Shown: positions 47,368 to 56,129 of the stretch, piece after piece | How the letters are laid out: the number at the start of each line of letters is the position of its first letter | Numbering within the stretch: position 1 is the stretch's first letter | Assembly (NCBI RefSeq): GCF_002929505.1 | Contig: NZ_PJJL01000070.1 | Span: 205,377-269,376, forward strand | Length of the DNA stretch: 64,000 bases | Reading direction: 5' to 3' | Origin: Cryobacterium sp. Y57 | GTDB taxonomy: Bacteria > Actinomycetota > Actinomycetes > Actinomycetales > Microbacteriaceae | The notes under the pieces: model-generated | The model's database searches: none | Seen by the model: the letters and a program-made list of their open reading frames with translations, nothing else | Told to the model about the DNA's origin: nothing | Made by a program: the position numbers and the translations under genes

Positions 47368-47790
47368 TCACCGCCTCGAGCCGGTGTGTTCCGATTCCGC
47401 CTCGTGCCCGACCTCGATGTCGGCACTTGTGCGATGGGTACGGTCGACCTGGTAGTTGGTGCGGGCGAGGTCGTGGCCGATTTTCTTGACGACGAATTCT
47501 TCGCGTTGGATAGCTTCGCCGTCGCGCTCGACCTGGAAAGTGCGCACATACCCTTCGGCGACAAAGCTGTCACCTTTGGCGAGTCGGTTAAGTGCCCGTT
47601 CGGCGGTGGCTCGGTAGGCGACGAGGTCGTGGAACGTCGGCTCGAGCGCGGTGAAGCTGCCGCTGTAGTCGTGACGGAAGTGCGGCTGGCCGACGCGCAC
47701 GCAGAACCGAGTGTCGCCGTTCTCAGTGACCGAGCGCTGCGGGTCGGATGCGATGAAGCCGGACAGTGATTGCTGGGTGTGAAGTGCCAT
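47368..47790 (-). CDS. Single-stranded DNA-binding protein (element-encoded)
   Basis: 140 residues from ATG 47790 with a perfect AGGAGG. OB-fold: SLSGFIASDPQRSVTENGDT, RFCVRVGQPHF, FHDLVAYRATAERALNRLAKGDSFVAEGYVRTF. Shorter and more divergent than the chromosomal SSB, with a short charged tail and without the usual DDDIPF end. It would coat transferred single-stranded DNA. First gene of the pair with DUF4913. Confidence 0.8.
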   Translation of the reverse strand: MALHTQQSLSGFIASDPQRSVTENGDTRFCVRVGQPHFRHDYSGSFTALEPTFHDLVAYRATAERALNRLAKGDSFVAEGYVRTFQVERDGEAIQREEFVVKKIGHDLARTNYQVDRTHRTSADIEVGHEAESEHTGSRR

Positions 47791-48129
47791 GGGACTTGAC
47801 CTCCTGTGATTGGGACGGACCATCGTGGGCCGGGCTCACTGAGAGGTACGCCATCCGCACCATGGCGTTTGCGCCGGTACCGCAGAGCGTCCGAAAAGCC
47901 CCAATCCAGCGCGCCTCATAAGCACGGTTGCACGCAGCGCGGGCCGCAGCCGCTCTGTAGGTTGTGCGGTCGCGACGGCAATTGGGAAGGAAAAGCAATC
48001 AATAGTGTGCCAAATGAGTATTGGATAGATCTAAGTGGATCTGGGAGAGTGTGTGGAAGTACAAGGAAGTTTTTCACTCTTGCGCGTCTAAGCGTTCAAA
48101 GGTGATGGACGCAGAGCGGGAGGAAGACC
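47791..48129. other. Intergenic: ssb leader and control region of the crotonase operon
   Basis: No gene in 340 bp. It separates the leftward conjugation genes from the rightward catabolic genes. It contains the 16-bp motif at 48010-48025 that also occurs before the TRAP operon. Composition becomes AT-rich from about 47990. Confidence 0.5.
48010..48025 (+). promoter_or_regulatory. Candidate LysR-type operator, copy 1
   Basis: CCAAATGAGTATTGGA, 15 of 16 bases identical to the motif at 58122-58137 (CCAATTGAGTATTGGA), which is an inverted repeat CCAAT-N5-ATTGG. It lies about 105 bp before the crotonase start, a usual distance for a LysR-type activator site. Confidence 0.55.
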
Positions 48130-48900
48130 ATGGCGTTTGTTGTGCGAGAAGAGCGCGGTCAAACGCTCGTGCTGACCTTGAATGATCTTCGCTCCCGAAA
48201 TGCCGTGGGCACATCGATGCGGGATGACCTGATTACGGCTCTCGAGGCTGCCAACGCAGACGCTGATATCCGTGTCATTGTTGTCAAAGGCGCCGACAAC
48301 ACTTTCTGCTCAGGTGGAGACCTTGCGGCCATGCCTCCCTCGGACAAGGCTGAAGCCGTGACGCGACTAGAACGCGTCGAGATGATGATCCGGCTGCTGG
48401 CGGAATCATCGAAAGCGACCATCGCGGTCGTCGACGGGTCCGCGGTGGGGTTGGGAGCCAGTCTGGCCTGCGCATGTGACTATGTATTTGTGACAGAGGA
48501 AGCTCGATTCATCTTCCCCTTTACGCGTCTTGGACTTATGCCCGACGGTGGAATCGTCCACACTCTTGCGGCACGAACTGGCCACGTCAAGGCCAGACAG
48601 GTGTTGCTTGAAGGGCGAACGATCGCCGCACAGGAAGCACTGCGCATCGGCCTCGCGGACGTCGTAGTGGCGCGGGGCGACATCAACGGCGCTGTTTTTG
48701 AGAAAGCAGACTTGCTGGCCGAGCGCGCGCCCTTGGCGATTTCGGCGCTGAAGTCGGCGTGCGCAGACGGATTAACTGATCTGGACCACGCGTTCAGCGC
48801 TGAACAACGAGCGCAGCCTGTTCTCTACTTCTCTGACGACTTCGCGGAGGGGAAAGCCGCCTCCACAGAACGGCGCGCCCCCGTCTTCACCGCGAGCTAG
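48130..48900 (+). CDS. Enoyl-CoA isomerase/hydratase (crotonase family)
   Basis: 256 residues, ATG 48130 with GGGAGGA upstream. Oxyanion motif FCSGGDLAAM (about 59-68) and GSAVGLGASLACACD. The two glutamates of true hydratases are absent: the first position reads GLGASLA and the second FPFTRLGLMPDGG. The Asp of LMPDGG (about 138) matches the catalytic Asp of PaaG-type isomerases, so double-bond isomerisation is more likely than hydration. First gene of a rightward group with a thioesterase and an acyl-CoA dehydrogenase. Confidence 0.8.
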   Translation: MAFVVREERGQTLVLTLNDLRSRNAVGTSMRDDLITALEAANADADIRVIVVKGADNTFCSGGDLAAMPPSDKAEAVTRLERVEMMIRLLAESSKATIAVVDGSAVGLGASLACACDYVFVTEEARFIFPFTRLGLMPDGGIVHTLAARTGHVKARQVLLEGRTIAAQEALRIGLADVVVARGDINGAVFEKADLLAERAPLAISALKSACADGLTDLDHAFSAEQRAQPVLYFSDDFAEGKAASTERRAPVFTAS

Positions 48901-49043
48901 ACCCGCAAGTTCAGCCGGAATCCCGCCGGAAACATTTGTGAGCCGGCTCAGAGTACCAAATTTCTTCCCGTGTTTGGCTCGTCCAAAGTCCGGTTGCGTG
49001 ACTGGCACTGTTCTGGAACTTACTGAAGGAAGGCCCATATCAA

Positions 49044-49523
49044 ATGACATCCCCCAGCCAGCCCATCTGCGGCTCCCCGCCAATTCATGACGCCGCTGCA
49101 CCCAGCTTCCAGTGCGTGATCCCGATCCGATGGTCCGACCAGGATGTCAACGGACACGTTAACAACGCCCGGGTTGTGACCTTGATGGAGGAGGCGCGGA
49201 TCCGCTGGCTCAACGAACACGCCGTCGTTGAGGGAGTGGAGAATTTCACGGCCCCAAAGGTGATTGCCTCACTCAACGTCGAGTACCTCAAGCCCATAGT
49301 TCACGGTCTGGAACTCACGGTGGAGATGGCAATAAGCCGCATCGGCTTCCGTTCATTCACCATTTCATACACGGCCTCGCAGGGATCTCACACAGTGTTC
49401 CAGGGAAGTACCGTGGTCGTTCCGTTCGACTCCAACGCAGGGAAAGCCCGCCTTCTTGCCCCGTCGGAAACGAACTATCTCAACAAATATCTCACCAGCC
49501 CACACATGGACGACCGTTCCTAA
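49044..49523 (+). CDS. Acyl-CoA thioesterase (4HBT hotdog family)
   Basis: 159 residues, ATG 49044 with AAGGAAGG about 11 bases upstream. Hotdog motif RWSDQDVNGHVNNARVV (29-45) followed by EEARIRW fits the 4-hydroxybenzoyl-CoA thioesterase/YbgC type; the conserved Tyr after NNA is Val here. It would release CoA from a pathway intermediate or rescue CoA from dead-end esters. Lies between the crotonase and the acyl-CoA dehydrogenase. Confidence 0.8.
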   Translation: MTSPSQPICGSPPIHDAAAPSFQCVIPIRWSDQDVNGHVNNARVVTLMEEARIRWLNEHAVVEGVENFTAPKVIASLNVEYLKPIVHGLELTVEMAISRIGFRSFTISYTASQGSHTVFQGSTVVVPFDSNAGKARLLAPSETNYLNKYLTSPHMDDRS

Positions 49524-49648
49524 GGCGTGGTGGACGTCCGAGATTTTCGTCGCGGACCGCGTCCTTGCTCTCGTACCCCGTTTCGCCGTGCCGAAGCCGG
49601 CCCGTGCGGCCGAAAAATGAATCACTAGAGAAACCCGTGGAGGGAAGC

Positions 49649-50833
49649 ATGACCGATTCAACCGACTTCTACCTGCTCGAAGGTGCATTGAACGATGAAC
49701 AACGCACCGTGCAGAACCGTGTTCGCGAGTTCGCTAATCGGGAGGTTCTTCCGATAATCAACGACTATTGGGACCGTGCCGAGTTCCCTTTCGAACTGGT
49801 GCCTAAGATTGCTCAGCTGGGAATCATCGGCACAACAATTGAAGGATACGGCTGCCCAGGGATGAGCTGGCTGGCTTCAGCCCTGGTATCAATGGAGATG
49901 TCACGAGTCGACGGTAGCGTCAACACGTTCTTAAGCGTTCAGTCCGGATTAACCATGGGCTCGATTGCCCTGCTGGGCAGTGAGGAACAGAAGAATCGAT
50001 GGCTGCCCGCCATGGCGTCCCTCGATAAAATCGGTGCCTTCGCATTGACGGAACCGAATCATGGCTCCGATTCCGTGGCATTGGAGACGACCGCCCGGAG
50101 GGAGGGAGACCAGTGGATACTCAACGGGAGCAAACGGTGGATTGGCAATGCTAACTTCGCAGACGTTGTTGTTATCTGGGCACGCGATGAGGCAGATCAG
50201 AAGGTCAAGGGCTTCGTACTGGAGAAGAATCCCGACGGCACGTATCCTGACGGCTATAGCACCGAGTTGATCACAGGCAAGATCGGCAAGCGCGCCATCA
50301 TGCAACCGGATGTCGACATCAAAAACCTGCGGATACCTGCCGATAATCGACTTGCCGAATCTTCAGGCTTTAAGGATGTCGGGCGGGTGCTCATGGCGAC
50401 GCGCGGAAACGCGTCGTGGGAGTCACTGGGCCACGCGATGGCAGCCTACGAGGCAGCAGCGAGCTATGCCAAGGAAAGAATCCAGTTCGGTAAGCCCATC
50501 GCCAGTTACCAGCTTGTCCAGAACAAGCTCGCGAATATGCTGTCTGAACTCACGGCAATGCAGCTCATTTGCTTCCGCATCACGGAATTGCAAGAACGAG
50601 GCCAGCTCACTGGGCCCATGTCCTCGATGGCCAAGATGCATACCGCTCAGAAAGGCAGATGGATATGTGCCGAAGCCAGAGACATTCTCGGGGGGAACGG
50701 CCTATTGCTGGAGTATCAGGTCGCCCGCCATCTCACGGACATGGAAGTTGTCCACACTTATGAAGGTACCGATTCAATTCAGTCCCTGATCGTGGGACGA
50801 GAGATCACCGGCATATCAGCCTTTAGCGGTTAG
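49649..50833 (+). CDS. Acyl-CoA dehydrogenase, glutaryl-CoA-dehydrogenase-like
   Basis: 394 residues from ATG 49649 (GGAGGG nine bases upstream). Flavoprotein with FALTEPNHGSDS (about 131-142), WILNGSKRWIGNA, and C-terminal EARDILGGNGLL; the catalytic Glu lies in VHTYEGTDSIQSLIVGREITG (about residue 370). This C-terminal form is typical of the glutaryl-CoA dehydrogenase branch. It would introduce the double bond, and possibly decarboxylate, in the substrate CoA ester. The residues that decide between glutaryl-CoA and other acyl-CoAs cannot be settled by eye. End of the rightward group. Confidence 0.85.
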   Translation: MTDSTDFYLLEGALNDEQRTVQNRVREFANREVLPIINDYWDRAEFPFELVPKIAQLGIIGTTIEGYGCPGMSWLASALVSMEMSRVDGSVNTFLSVQSGLTMGSIALLGSEEQKNRWLPAMASLDKIGAFALTEPNHGSDSVALETTARREGDQWILNGSKRWIGNANFADVVVIWARDEADQKVKGFVLEKNPDGTYPDGYSTELITGKIGKRAIMQPDVDIKNLRIPADNRLAESSGFKDVGRVLMATRGNASWESLGHAMAAYEAAASYAKERIQFGKPIASYQLVQNKLANMLSELTAMQLICFRITELQERGQLTGPMSSMAKMHTAQKGRWICAEARDILGGNGLLLEYQVARHLTDMEVVHTYEGTDSIQSLIVGREITGISAFSG

Positions 50834-51611
50834 CCACCATCGAATGAAGCTCCAAGACGTATCCCAGGGCTAGTCTCGGCATTAGCGCTCTTCGAAATTG
50901 GCCAGAAGCGCTGACAATTTCAAGAGTTGCAGGCTCCACGAGGAGTTTGCCGTGTGCAAAGCGCTGGTGCGGCCCAGGATGAGATCTCGCCAGCGTTCCT
51001 GTCGGTGGGTCGATCTCTTCGTCCGGACAAAGTGTAATAGGGGCACGAGATCCGATATTCCCGACGTCCTCCCGCTGCACGCGACACGTGGTTGCGTGTC
51101 GGCGTAGCCACCTGTCGATGAACTTAGAGCTGAGATCGGGCTGCGCCTGCACGAAGAGTTGGGTGTCGGTGCGTTCGGTCGGTTTCCGGATGCACGTTTC
51201 GTGCTCCGAGAGCAGTCGCTTCGAGATTTGTTGCGAAGCACGGACCCCGAAATTCGACTCCGTGCTTCGCAGCTGGGGGTGCAGCGCGAGTTTCCACAGG
51301 CGCGAACGTTGGGTGCGGGAAACGGCCCGATAGCCCACCCGTGTCAGCGAGTCGCTGCGAGTGCCACGATTGCGGGATCAGGTCCCCTGAGCGCGTTGCG
51401 CCGGGCCTGCCCCCTCGGCTGCAAACGGTGTTGAAGACCGGCTCTGGGCAATCGCGTGAGCGTTGCGTTCTAGGTGATCGAGCGACAACCGCACCGCGGA
51501 TCGCGGCGTGCGCGCGACCGGCACCGCCCGCTCGTTTGAGCCAGAAACAGGCGGCGGACCGCGCGATCCCCGCTTAGTACGGCGGATTTCCGAAGCTTGG
51601 TGTCCGACAAG
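50834..51611. other. Decayed region between the two convergent catabolic operons
   Basis: About 780 bp without an intact gene. On the minus strand a frame of 171 codons (50823-51338) has fairly protein-like patches (FGVRASQQISKRLLSEHETC, PGPHQRFAHGKLLVEPATLE), but neither start signal nor family. It may be the wreck of a gene. No terminators with T-runs were recognised. Confidence 0.35.
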
Positions 51612-52478
51612 TTACCAGGTGAAGAAGCCTTGTCCCGTCTTGCGTCCGAGTTGGCCGTTGGCGACTTTATCGCGCAAGATCTGCGGCGGAGCGAAGCGCT
51701 CACCGAGGGTGGAGGCGAGGTACTCGGCGATGCCGAGCCGGACGTCGAGTCCGACGATGTCCGTGGTTCTCAATGGACCGATCGGATGTTTGTAGCCGAG
51801 GGTCATCGCGGCGTCAATGTCTTCCGCCGAGGCGACGCCGTCATCGACCATGCGCATAGCCTCCAGCGCAATCATGACACCGAGCCGGGAAGAGGCGAAT
51901 CCCGGTGCGTCATGGACGACGACGGGAGTCTTCTTCAGCGCGGCTACCCAACCCTTGGAAGCCGTCGCCAGTAGGGGAGAGGTCAGCGTCCCGAGAACAA
52001 CCTCGATGAGGAGGGACGCGGGGACAGGATTGAAGAAGTGTAGCCCGCAGAACTGGCCGGGACGTTCAAGTTTCTCGGCGAGCTTGTCCACGGAAAGCGA
52101 GGAGGTGTTCGTGGCGAGGTAGGCGTCTACCGGCAGCTGTGCCTCGACCAGGGACAGGGCTTCGGCTTTGAGTGCGAAATCCTCGGGAACCGCTTCGACG
52201 ACGAGTCCCATTGTGGCGAAGGACGCATAGTTCGTGGAGACCCGCACCCGCGCCCGAAGATCTTCCAGAGACTCTGTCGTCGTTCCCTTTTCCACGCTTT
52301 TGGCCAGCGACGCCTCCAAACGTTCAGTCGCGGCTTGGGCGGCAGAGTCATCCCGTTCCACCACGACGACAGCGGCGCCGGCAGTGCAGAAAGCGTGGGC
52401 GATACCCGCACCCATGCGACCGCCGCCGAGTACACCGACGCGCGCGGGAACGGAGCTTGCCGGAACCGACTGAGTCAT
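51612..52478 (-). CDS. 3-hydroxyacyl-CoA dehydrogenase
   Basis: 288 residues. NAD-binding start VGVLGGGRMGAGIAHAF (about 14-30), catalytic His in GLHFFNPVP (about 145) with the Glu-bearing VPEDFALK, and C-terminal domain with RLGVMIALEAMRMVDDG and IGPLRTTDIVGLDVRL. It oxidises 3-hydroxyacyl-CoA to 3-ketoacyl-CoA. The ATG overlaps the stop of the hydratase gene by one base (TAATG). Last gene of the six-gene leftward operon. Confidence 0.9.
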   Translation of the reverse strand: MTQSVPASSVPARVGVLGGGRMGAGIAHAFCTAGAAVVVVERDDSAAQAATERLEASLAKSVEKGTTTESLEDLRARVRVSTNYASFATMGLVVEAVPEDFALKAEALSLVEAQLPVDAYLATNTSSLSVDKLAEKLERPGQFCGLHFFNPVPASLLIEVVLGTLTSPLLATASKGWVAALKKTPVVVHDAPGFASSRLGVMIALEAMRMVDDGVASAEDIDAAMTLGYKHPIGPLRTTDIVGLDVRLGIAEYLASTLGERFAPPQILRDKVANGQLGRKTGQGFFTW

Positions 52479-53263
52479 TATTTCTTCTTCCTGTCCAGAA
52501 ATTTCTGCATACGGTCGAACTTGGCCTCGGACTCGAAGAGCACGGCCTGGGCTAACTGGTCAATCATCGGGTGGGATTCGGCTGGTGCGGCGAATACCGA
52601 TTTAGTAATTCTGGTCGCCAGGGGATCCTGCTTACCGATCCGGTCTGTCAGTGCATTGGCAGCATCGATGAGAACATCCGGCTCGTGGATTTCGGTGATC
52701 AAGTGCACGCCCAGTGCCTCATCGGCATTCAGGATACGTCCGGCGAGCAGGATCTCCTTGGCTACCGGCTCACCGATGAGTTCTTTGAGGCGCCAGGATG
52801 CACCGGCTGCGGCAAGGATGCCGAGTCCGGTTTCCGGGTTGCCGATCTTCACCGCAGGCGTTCCGATTCGGAAGTCCGCGGCGTAGGCGAGTTCTGCGCC
52901 GCCGCCCAGAGCGTAGCCGTCGAGAGCGGCGATGACCGGCATCGGCAGTTTCGCGATCCGGGAGAAGAGGGTGGAGTTGATGCCGGCCAACGCGTCGTCT
53001 CGGCGTCGTTCCCGCAACTGCTGGATGTCCGCGCCGGAGGCAAAGATGCCCGCTGATCCGGAAAGGATCAGTGTCTTCGGATTCGTCTCGAGCACGGCAC
53101 AAATGGCGTGCAGCTCGTTGATCATAATTTGGTCGATCGCGTTGCGGACATGCGGTCTGTTGAGCTGCACATGGATTCGGTCGTGGTGCTCATTTACCAG
53201 CAGAGTCGTGAACTTGGCATCGCCGAGTGCTGTGGTGGAGGCCTGTGCCCCGCCGACGCCCAC
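52478..53263 (-). CDS. Enoyl-CoA hydratase
   Basis: 261 residues from GTG 53263, which shares a base with the thiolase stop (TAGTG), a sign of coupled translation. FASGADIQQL oxyanion loop, GYALGGGAELAYAADF with the first catalytic Glu and IGNPETGLGI with the second, so hydration of 2-enoyl-CoA is expected. It sits between thiolase and dehydrogenase in the operon. Complementary to the isomerase-like crotonase at 48130. Confidence 0.88.
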   Translation of the reverse strand: MGVGGAQASTTALGDAKFTTLLVNEHHDRIHVQLNRPHVRNAIDQIMINELHAICAVLETNPKTLILSGSAGIFASGADIQQLRERRRDDALAGINSTLFSRIAKLPMPVIAALDGYALGGGAELAYAADFRIGTPAVKIGNPETGLGILAAAGASWRLKELIGEPVAKEILLAGRILNADEALGVHLITEIHEPDVLIDAANALTDRIGKQDPLATRITKSVFAAPAESHPMIDQLAQAVLFESEAKFDRMQKFLDRKKK

Positions 53264-54447
53264 TAGACGCGTTCGATCAACATCGATGTCCCTTGGCCTA
53301 CGCCAACGCACAGCGTGGCCAGGCCGATCTTGGCGTTCTCGCGCTCCATCCGGCCCAACAGCGTGATCACGATGCGCGAACCCGACGATCCCAACGGATG
53401 GCCGGTGGCTATTGCGCCGCCGTCACGATTGACGATCTCCTCATCCAATCGCAGACGGCGGATCACGCCCAATGATTGAGTCGCGAAGGCTTCGTTCAAT
53501 TCGACGGCACCGAGATCGTTCACGGACAGCCCCGTGCGCGCCAGAACCTTTCTGGTAGCGGACACTGGACCCAGACCCATAACCTCAGGCGCAACCCCGG
53601 TTGACGAGCCATCGAGAATCCTCGCACGGGCCTTCAAACCGAGTCTTTCGATCGCGGCCTCGCTGGCAATGATGATCGCCGAGGCACCGTCGTTCAGGGA
53701 GCTGGCATTCCCTGCGGTGACAATGCCGCCAGGCCTCACGACCGGCCGGAGCCTGGACAATGTCTCCATCGACGTGTCCCGGCGCGGGCCTTCATCGACG
53801 TCGACCAGGCCCTTCTTCGTTTCTACGCCAACGATCTCCGGCGCTAGCCGTCCGGTGTCGATGGCGTCGATGGCGCGTTGGTGGGAGCGCAGGGCGAATG
53901 CATCGGCATCTTCGCGGGTGATCCCCTCGACCCTGGCAACTTCCTCAGCGGTCTCCGGCATCGTAAACGTGGTCTTGTCCTGAGACTTGAAGACCGGGTT
54001 GATGAAACGCCAGCCGATCGAAGTATCGAAGATCTCCCCGGGCTTCGCGAAGGCCTTCTCCGGCTTCGCCATCACCCACGGGGCACGGCTCATCGACTCG
54101 ACACCGCCAGCGACGACGATATCGGCAGCACCGGACTTCACCATGTGCGAGGCCATGATGATGGCCGACAGGCCCGAGGCGCAGAGCCGGTTGACCGTAA
54201 TGCCTGGAATGGAATCCGGGAACGCCGCCAGCAATGTGGCCATCCGCGCCACATTGCGGTTCTCCTCGCCGGCACCATTGGCATTGCCAAGGATAATTTC
54301 CTCGATCAGCTCCGGGTCGACACCAGCCCGCGAGATGGTCTCCTTGAGAACCAGCGCCGCCAAATCGTCGGGCCGCACACCCGACAATGCTCCGCCGTAG
54401 CGACCAACCGGGGTACGAACCCCTCCCACCAAAAAGGCCTCAGTCAT
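53263..54447 (-). CDS. Acetyl-CoA acyltransferase (thiolase)
   Basis: 394 residues, AAGGAG before ATG 54447. Catalytic triad: Cys in NRLCASGLSAI (about 89), His in GHPLGSSGSR, second Cys in LCVGVGQGTSM near the end. It cleaves the 3-ketoacyl-CoA with CoA. Second to last steps of the route are thus encoded in order. Family length is normal. Confidence 0.9.
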   Translation of the reverse strand: MTEAFLVGGVRTPVGRYGGALSGVRPDDLAALVLKETISRAGVDPELIEEIILGNANGAGEENRNVARMATLLAAFPDSIPGITVNRLCASGLSAIIMASHMVKSGAADIVVAGGVESMSRAPWVMAKPEKAFAKPGEIFDTSIGWRFINPVFKSQDKTTFTMPETAEEVARVEGITREDADAFALRSHQRAIDAIDTGRLAPEIVGVETKKGLVDVDEGPRRDTSMETLSRLRPVVRPGGIVTAGNASSLNDGASAIIIASEAAIERLGLKARARILDGSSTGVAPEVMGLGPVSATRKVLARTGLSVNDLGAVELNEAFATQSLGVIRRLRLDEEIVNRDGGAIATGHPLGSSGSRIVITLLGRMERENAKIGLATLCVGVGQGTSMLIERV

Positions 54448-54516
54448 GCGAATTCTCCTTTACTCTGTTTGTCCCTTATCGAGACGGTAATGTGCGGGAC
54501 GGGCTCGTGCTCGCCC

Positions 54517-55290
54517 TCAATGAGTCCCGAGTTGACGACCGCCGTCGATTATCAAATTCGTTCCCGTGACGTAGGCGGCGTAGTCACTGAGTAGATACGC
54601 ACACGCGTTGGCAATTTCTGTCTTCTCGGCGAGCCTGCCCAGTGGGATGGCTTTCAGATGCCCGGCTAGTTCTTCGGCCGAACCGTACAAGGCATCAACC
54701 CCACCGGTATTTTTGGTGAGCCCGGGGGAGACGATGTTCAAGCGGATGCCGTGGCAGGCCCACGCGGCAGCGAGGGACTTGGTCATCGTTATTACACCGC
54801 TTTTTGCGCTGGCCGAATGCACAGTGCTTGCACTGCCGGTAGCGGCCGCGGTCGTTCCGATATTGACCACCGATAGTGGCCCGCCGGATTCAATGGCCAC
54901 ACGAGCGACTGCCTGGGTGACGTTCCACGTTCCCGTGAGTACGATTTCGACAACGCTCCGCCATCCGTTAGGGCTTAGTTCCAGCGGGTCCACTCGGAAG
55001 TTGCCGGCGGCATTATTGACCAGCAAGTTTATCTGCCCGAGGTCTTCGCCGATTTTTTCGACGGTGGATTGGATTTCGGCGTTGTCGCGCACATCCACGC
55101 TATAACCGCTGACGTTGTGGCCGAGCGCGGAGAGCGTTTCAACGGCTGCGTCTAAGCGCTCCTGGTTTCGCCCAAGGATGGCGACTTTGGCCCCCGTTTC
55201 CGCGAGGCAGAGGGCGATGGACAGTCCGATGCCGCTGCTACCGCCAGTTACGAGAGCGGTTTGGCCTTGAAAAGTCTTCGGGTTAAACAT
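54517..55290 (-). CDS. SDR oxidoreductase, 2,4-dienoyl-CoA-reductase-like
   Basis: 257 residues, Rossmann motif TGGSSGIG (15-22) and NNAAGNF (about 92-98). The usual catalytic YxxxK is replaced by HSASAKSGV: Lys is kept but Tyr is absent. This, with NNAAGNFRVDPLELSPNGW, is the pattern of 2,4-dienoyl-CoA reductases rather than of FabG-like ketoreductases. It would remove a double bond using NADPH. Third gene of the operon, between CoA-transferase B and thiolase. Confidence 0.8.
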   Translation of the reverse strand: MFNPKTFQGQTALVTGGSSGIGLSIALCLAETGAKVAILGRNQERLDAAVETLSALGHNVSGYSVDVRDNAEIQSTVEKIGEDLGQINLLVNNAAGNFRVDPLELSPNGWRSVVEIVLTGTWNVTQAVARVAIESGGPLSVVNIGTTAAATGSASTVHSASAKSGVITMTKSLAAAWACHGIRLNIVSPGLTKNTGGVDALYGSAEELAGHLKAIPLGRLAEKTEIANACAYLLSDYAAYVTGTNLIIDGGRQLGTH

Positions 55291-55322
55291 TGTCGAAATA
55301 ATGACAGTTGCTCCTGATGTGG

Positions 55323-56129
55323 TTAGCGTAAATACACTCTGGTCGGGTCGATATCTTCACGAAGGAGACGAAGTTCCTCTGCGGTCGGAGCTTTTGTCAC
55401 CGTGATCTGGTCCATTAACTTGAGTGGCCACCCAGTTGCTGCCTGAACTTGTTCAACGGTTACTCCTTCGTGCACTGATGACAGGCATAGTTCACCCGTG
55501 TCATCCGCTGTGAGCACGCCGAGATCGGTAATGACGGTCGAGACGCCCAGACCCCGCGTCGGTACTTTCGGCGCGGCCAGCCGTGCTGCTCGGAGTGAGG
55601 GGCTGGTACAGAAATCGAGTTCATTTACAAAGGAAGTGCGGTTATGCCGGCGCAACACGACAAAGACTTCGTGAGAATTGGACATGACTTCCACGGCCCC
55701 TCCGGATCCAGGCAGCCGGACAATCGGTTCCTCCCATGGTCCGATCACGCTGGTATTGAGACTTCCAAAACGGTCGATTTGTGCTGCGCCCAAGAATCCG
55801 ACGTCTATCCATCCCCCCTGCAATACGTAGCCGAAGAGAACGGGCATGGTGAGTATTGCTTCGGCGCCCGTGGCCAACGAGGCGTCGGCGATGGTTTCGG
55901 GAAGCCGTGGGGGATGAGCTCCACACACACCCGACTCATATACCTGCTCGATGTCGGGAGACGATGATTTCTGTGCCAGAGCGACGGCAAGCGTCGGCAG
56001 CCCGATGCCGGCGAAAACTCTACGCTTCCCCTGAAGGAGACGGCAGCTAACCACAGTCAGTAGTTCGCTCGCGGTGAAGGTGGCTTGCGTCGAGGTGGGC
56101 GTATCGTCGGTTTGTGTGGCGGAGATCAT
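55323..56129 (-). CDS. CoA-transferase subunit B, glutaconate-CoA-transferase type
   Basis: 268 residues. The pocket YESGVCGA (about 64-71) carries the Glu that forms the CoA thioester in class I CoA-transferases; GFLGAAQIDRFGSLNTS and GSGGAVEVMSNS match the GctB/IpdB group. With subunit A it would transfer CoA to the imported acid, or act as a ring hydrolase as IpdAB does. It overlaps subunit A by four bases (ATGA). Confidence 0.85.
   Translation of the reverse strand: MISATQTDDTPTSTQATFTASELLTVVSCRLLQGKRRVFAGIGLPTLAVALAQKSSSPDIEQVYESGVCGAHPPRLPETIADASLATGAEAILTMPVLFGYVLQGGWIDVGFLGAAQIDRFGSLNTSVIGPWEEPIVRLPGSGGAVEVMSNSHEVFVVLRRHNRTSFVNELDFCTSPSLRAARLAAPKVPTRGLGVSTVITDLGVLTADDTGELCLSSVHEGVTVEQVQAATGWPLKLMDQITVTKAPTAEELRLLREDIDPTRVYLR

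Noticed and set aside
50823..51338. 171-codon minus-strand frame as a regulator gene
   Set aside because: No helix-turn-helix pattern or start signal that I could support.
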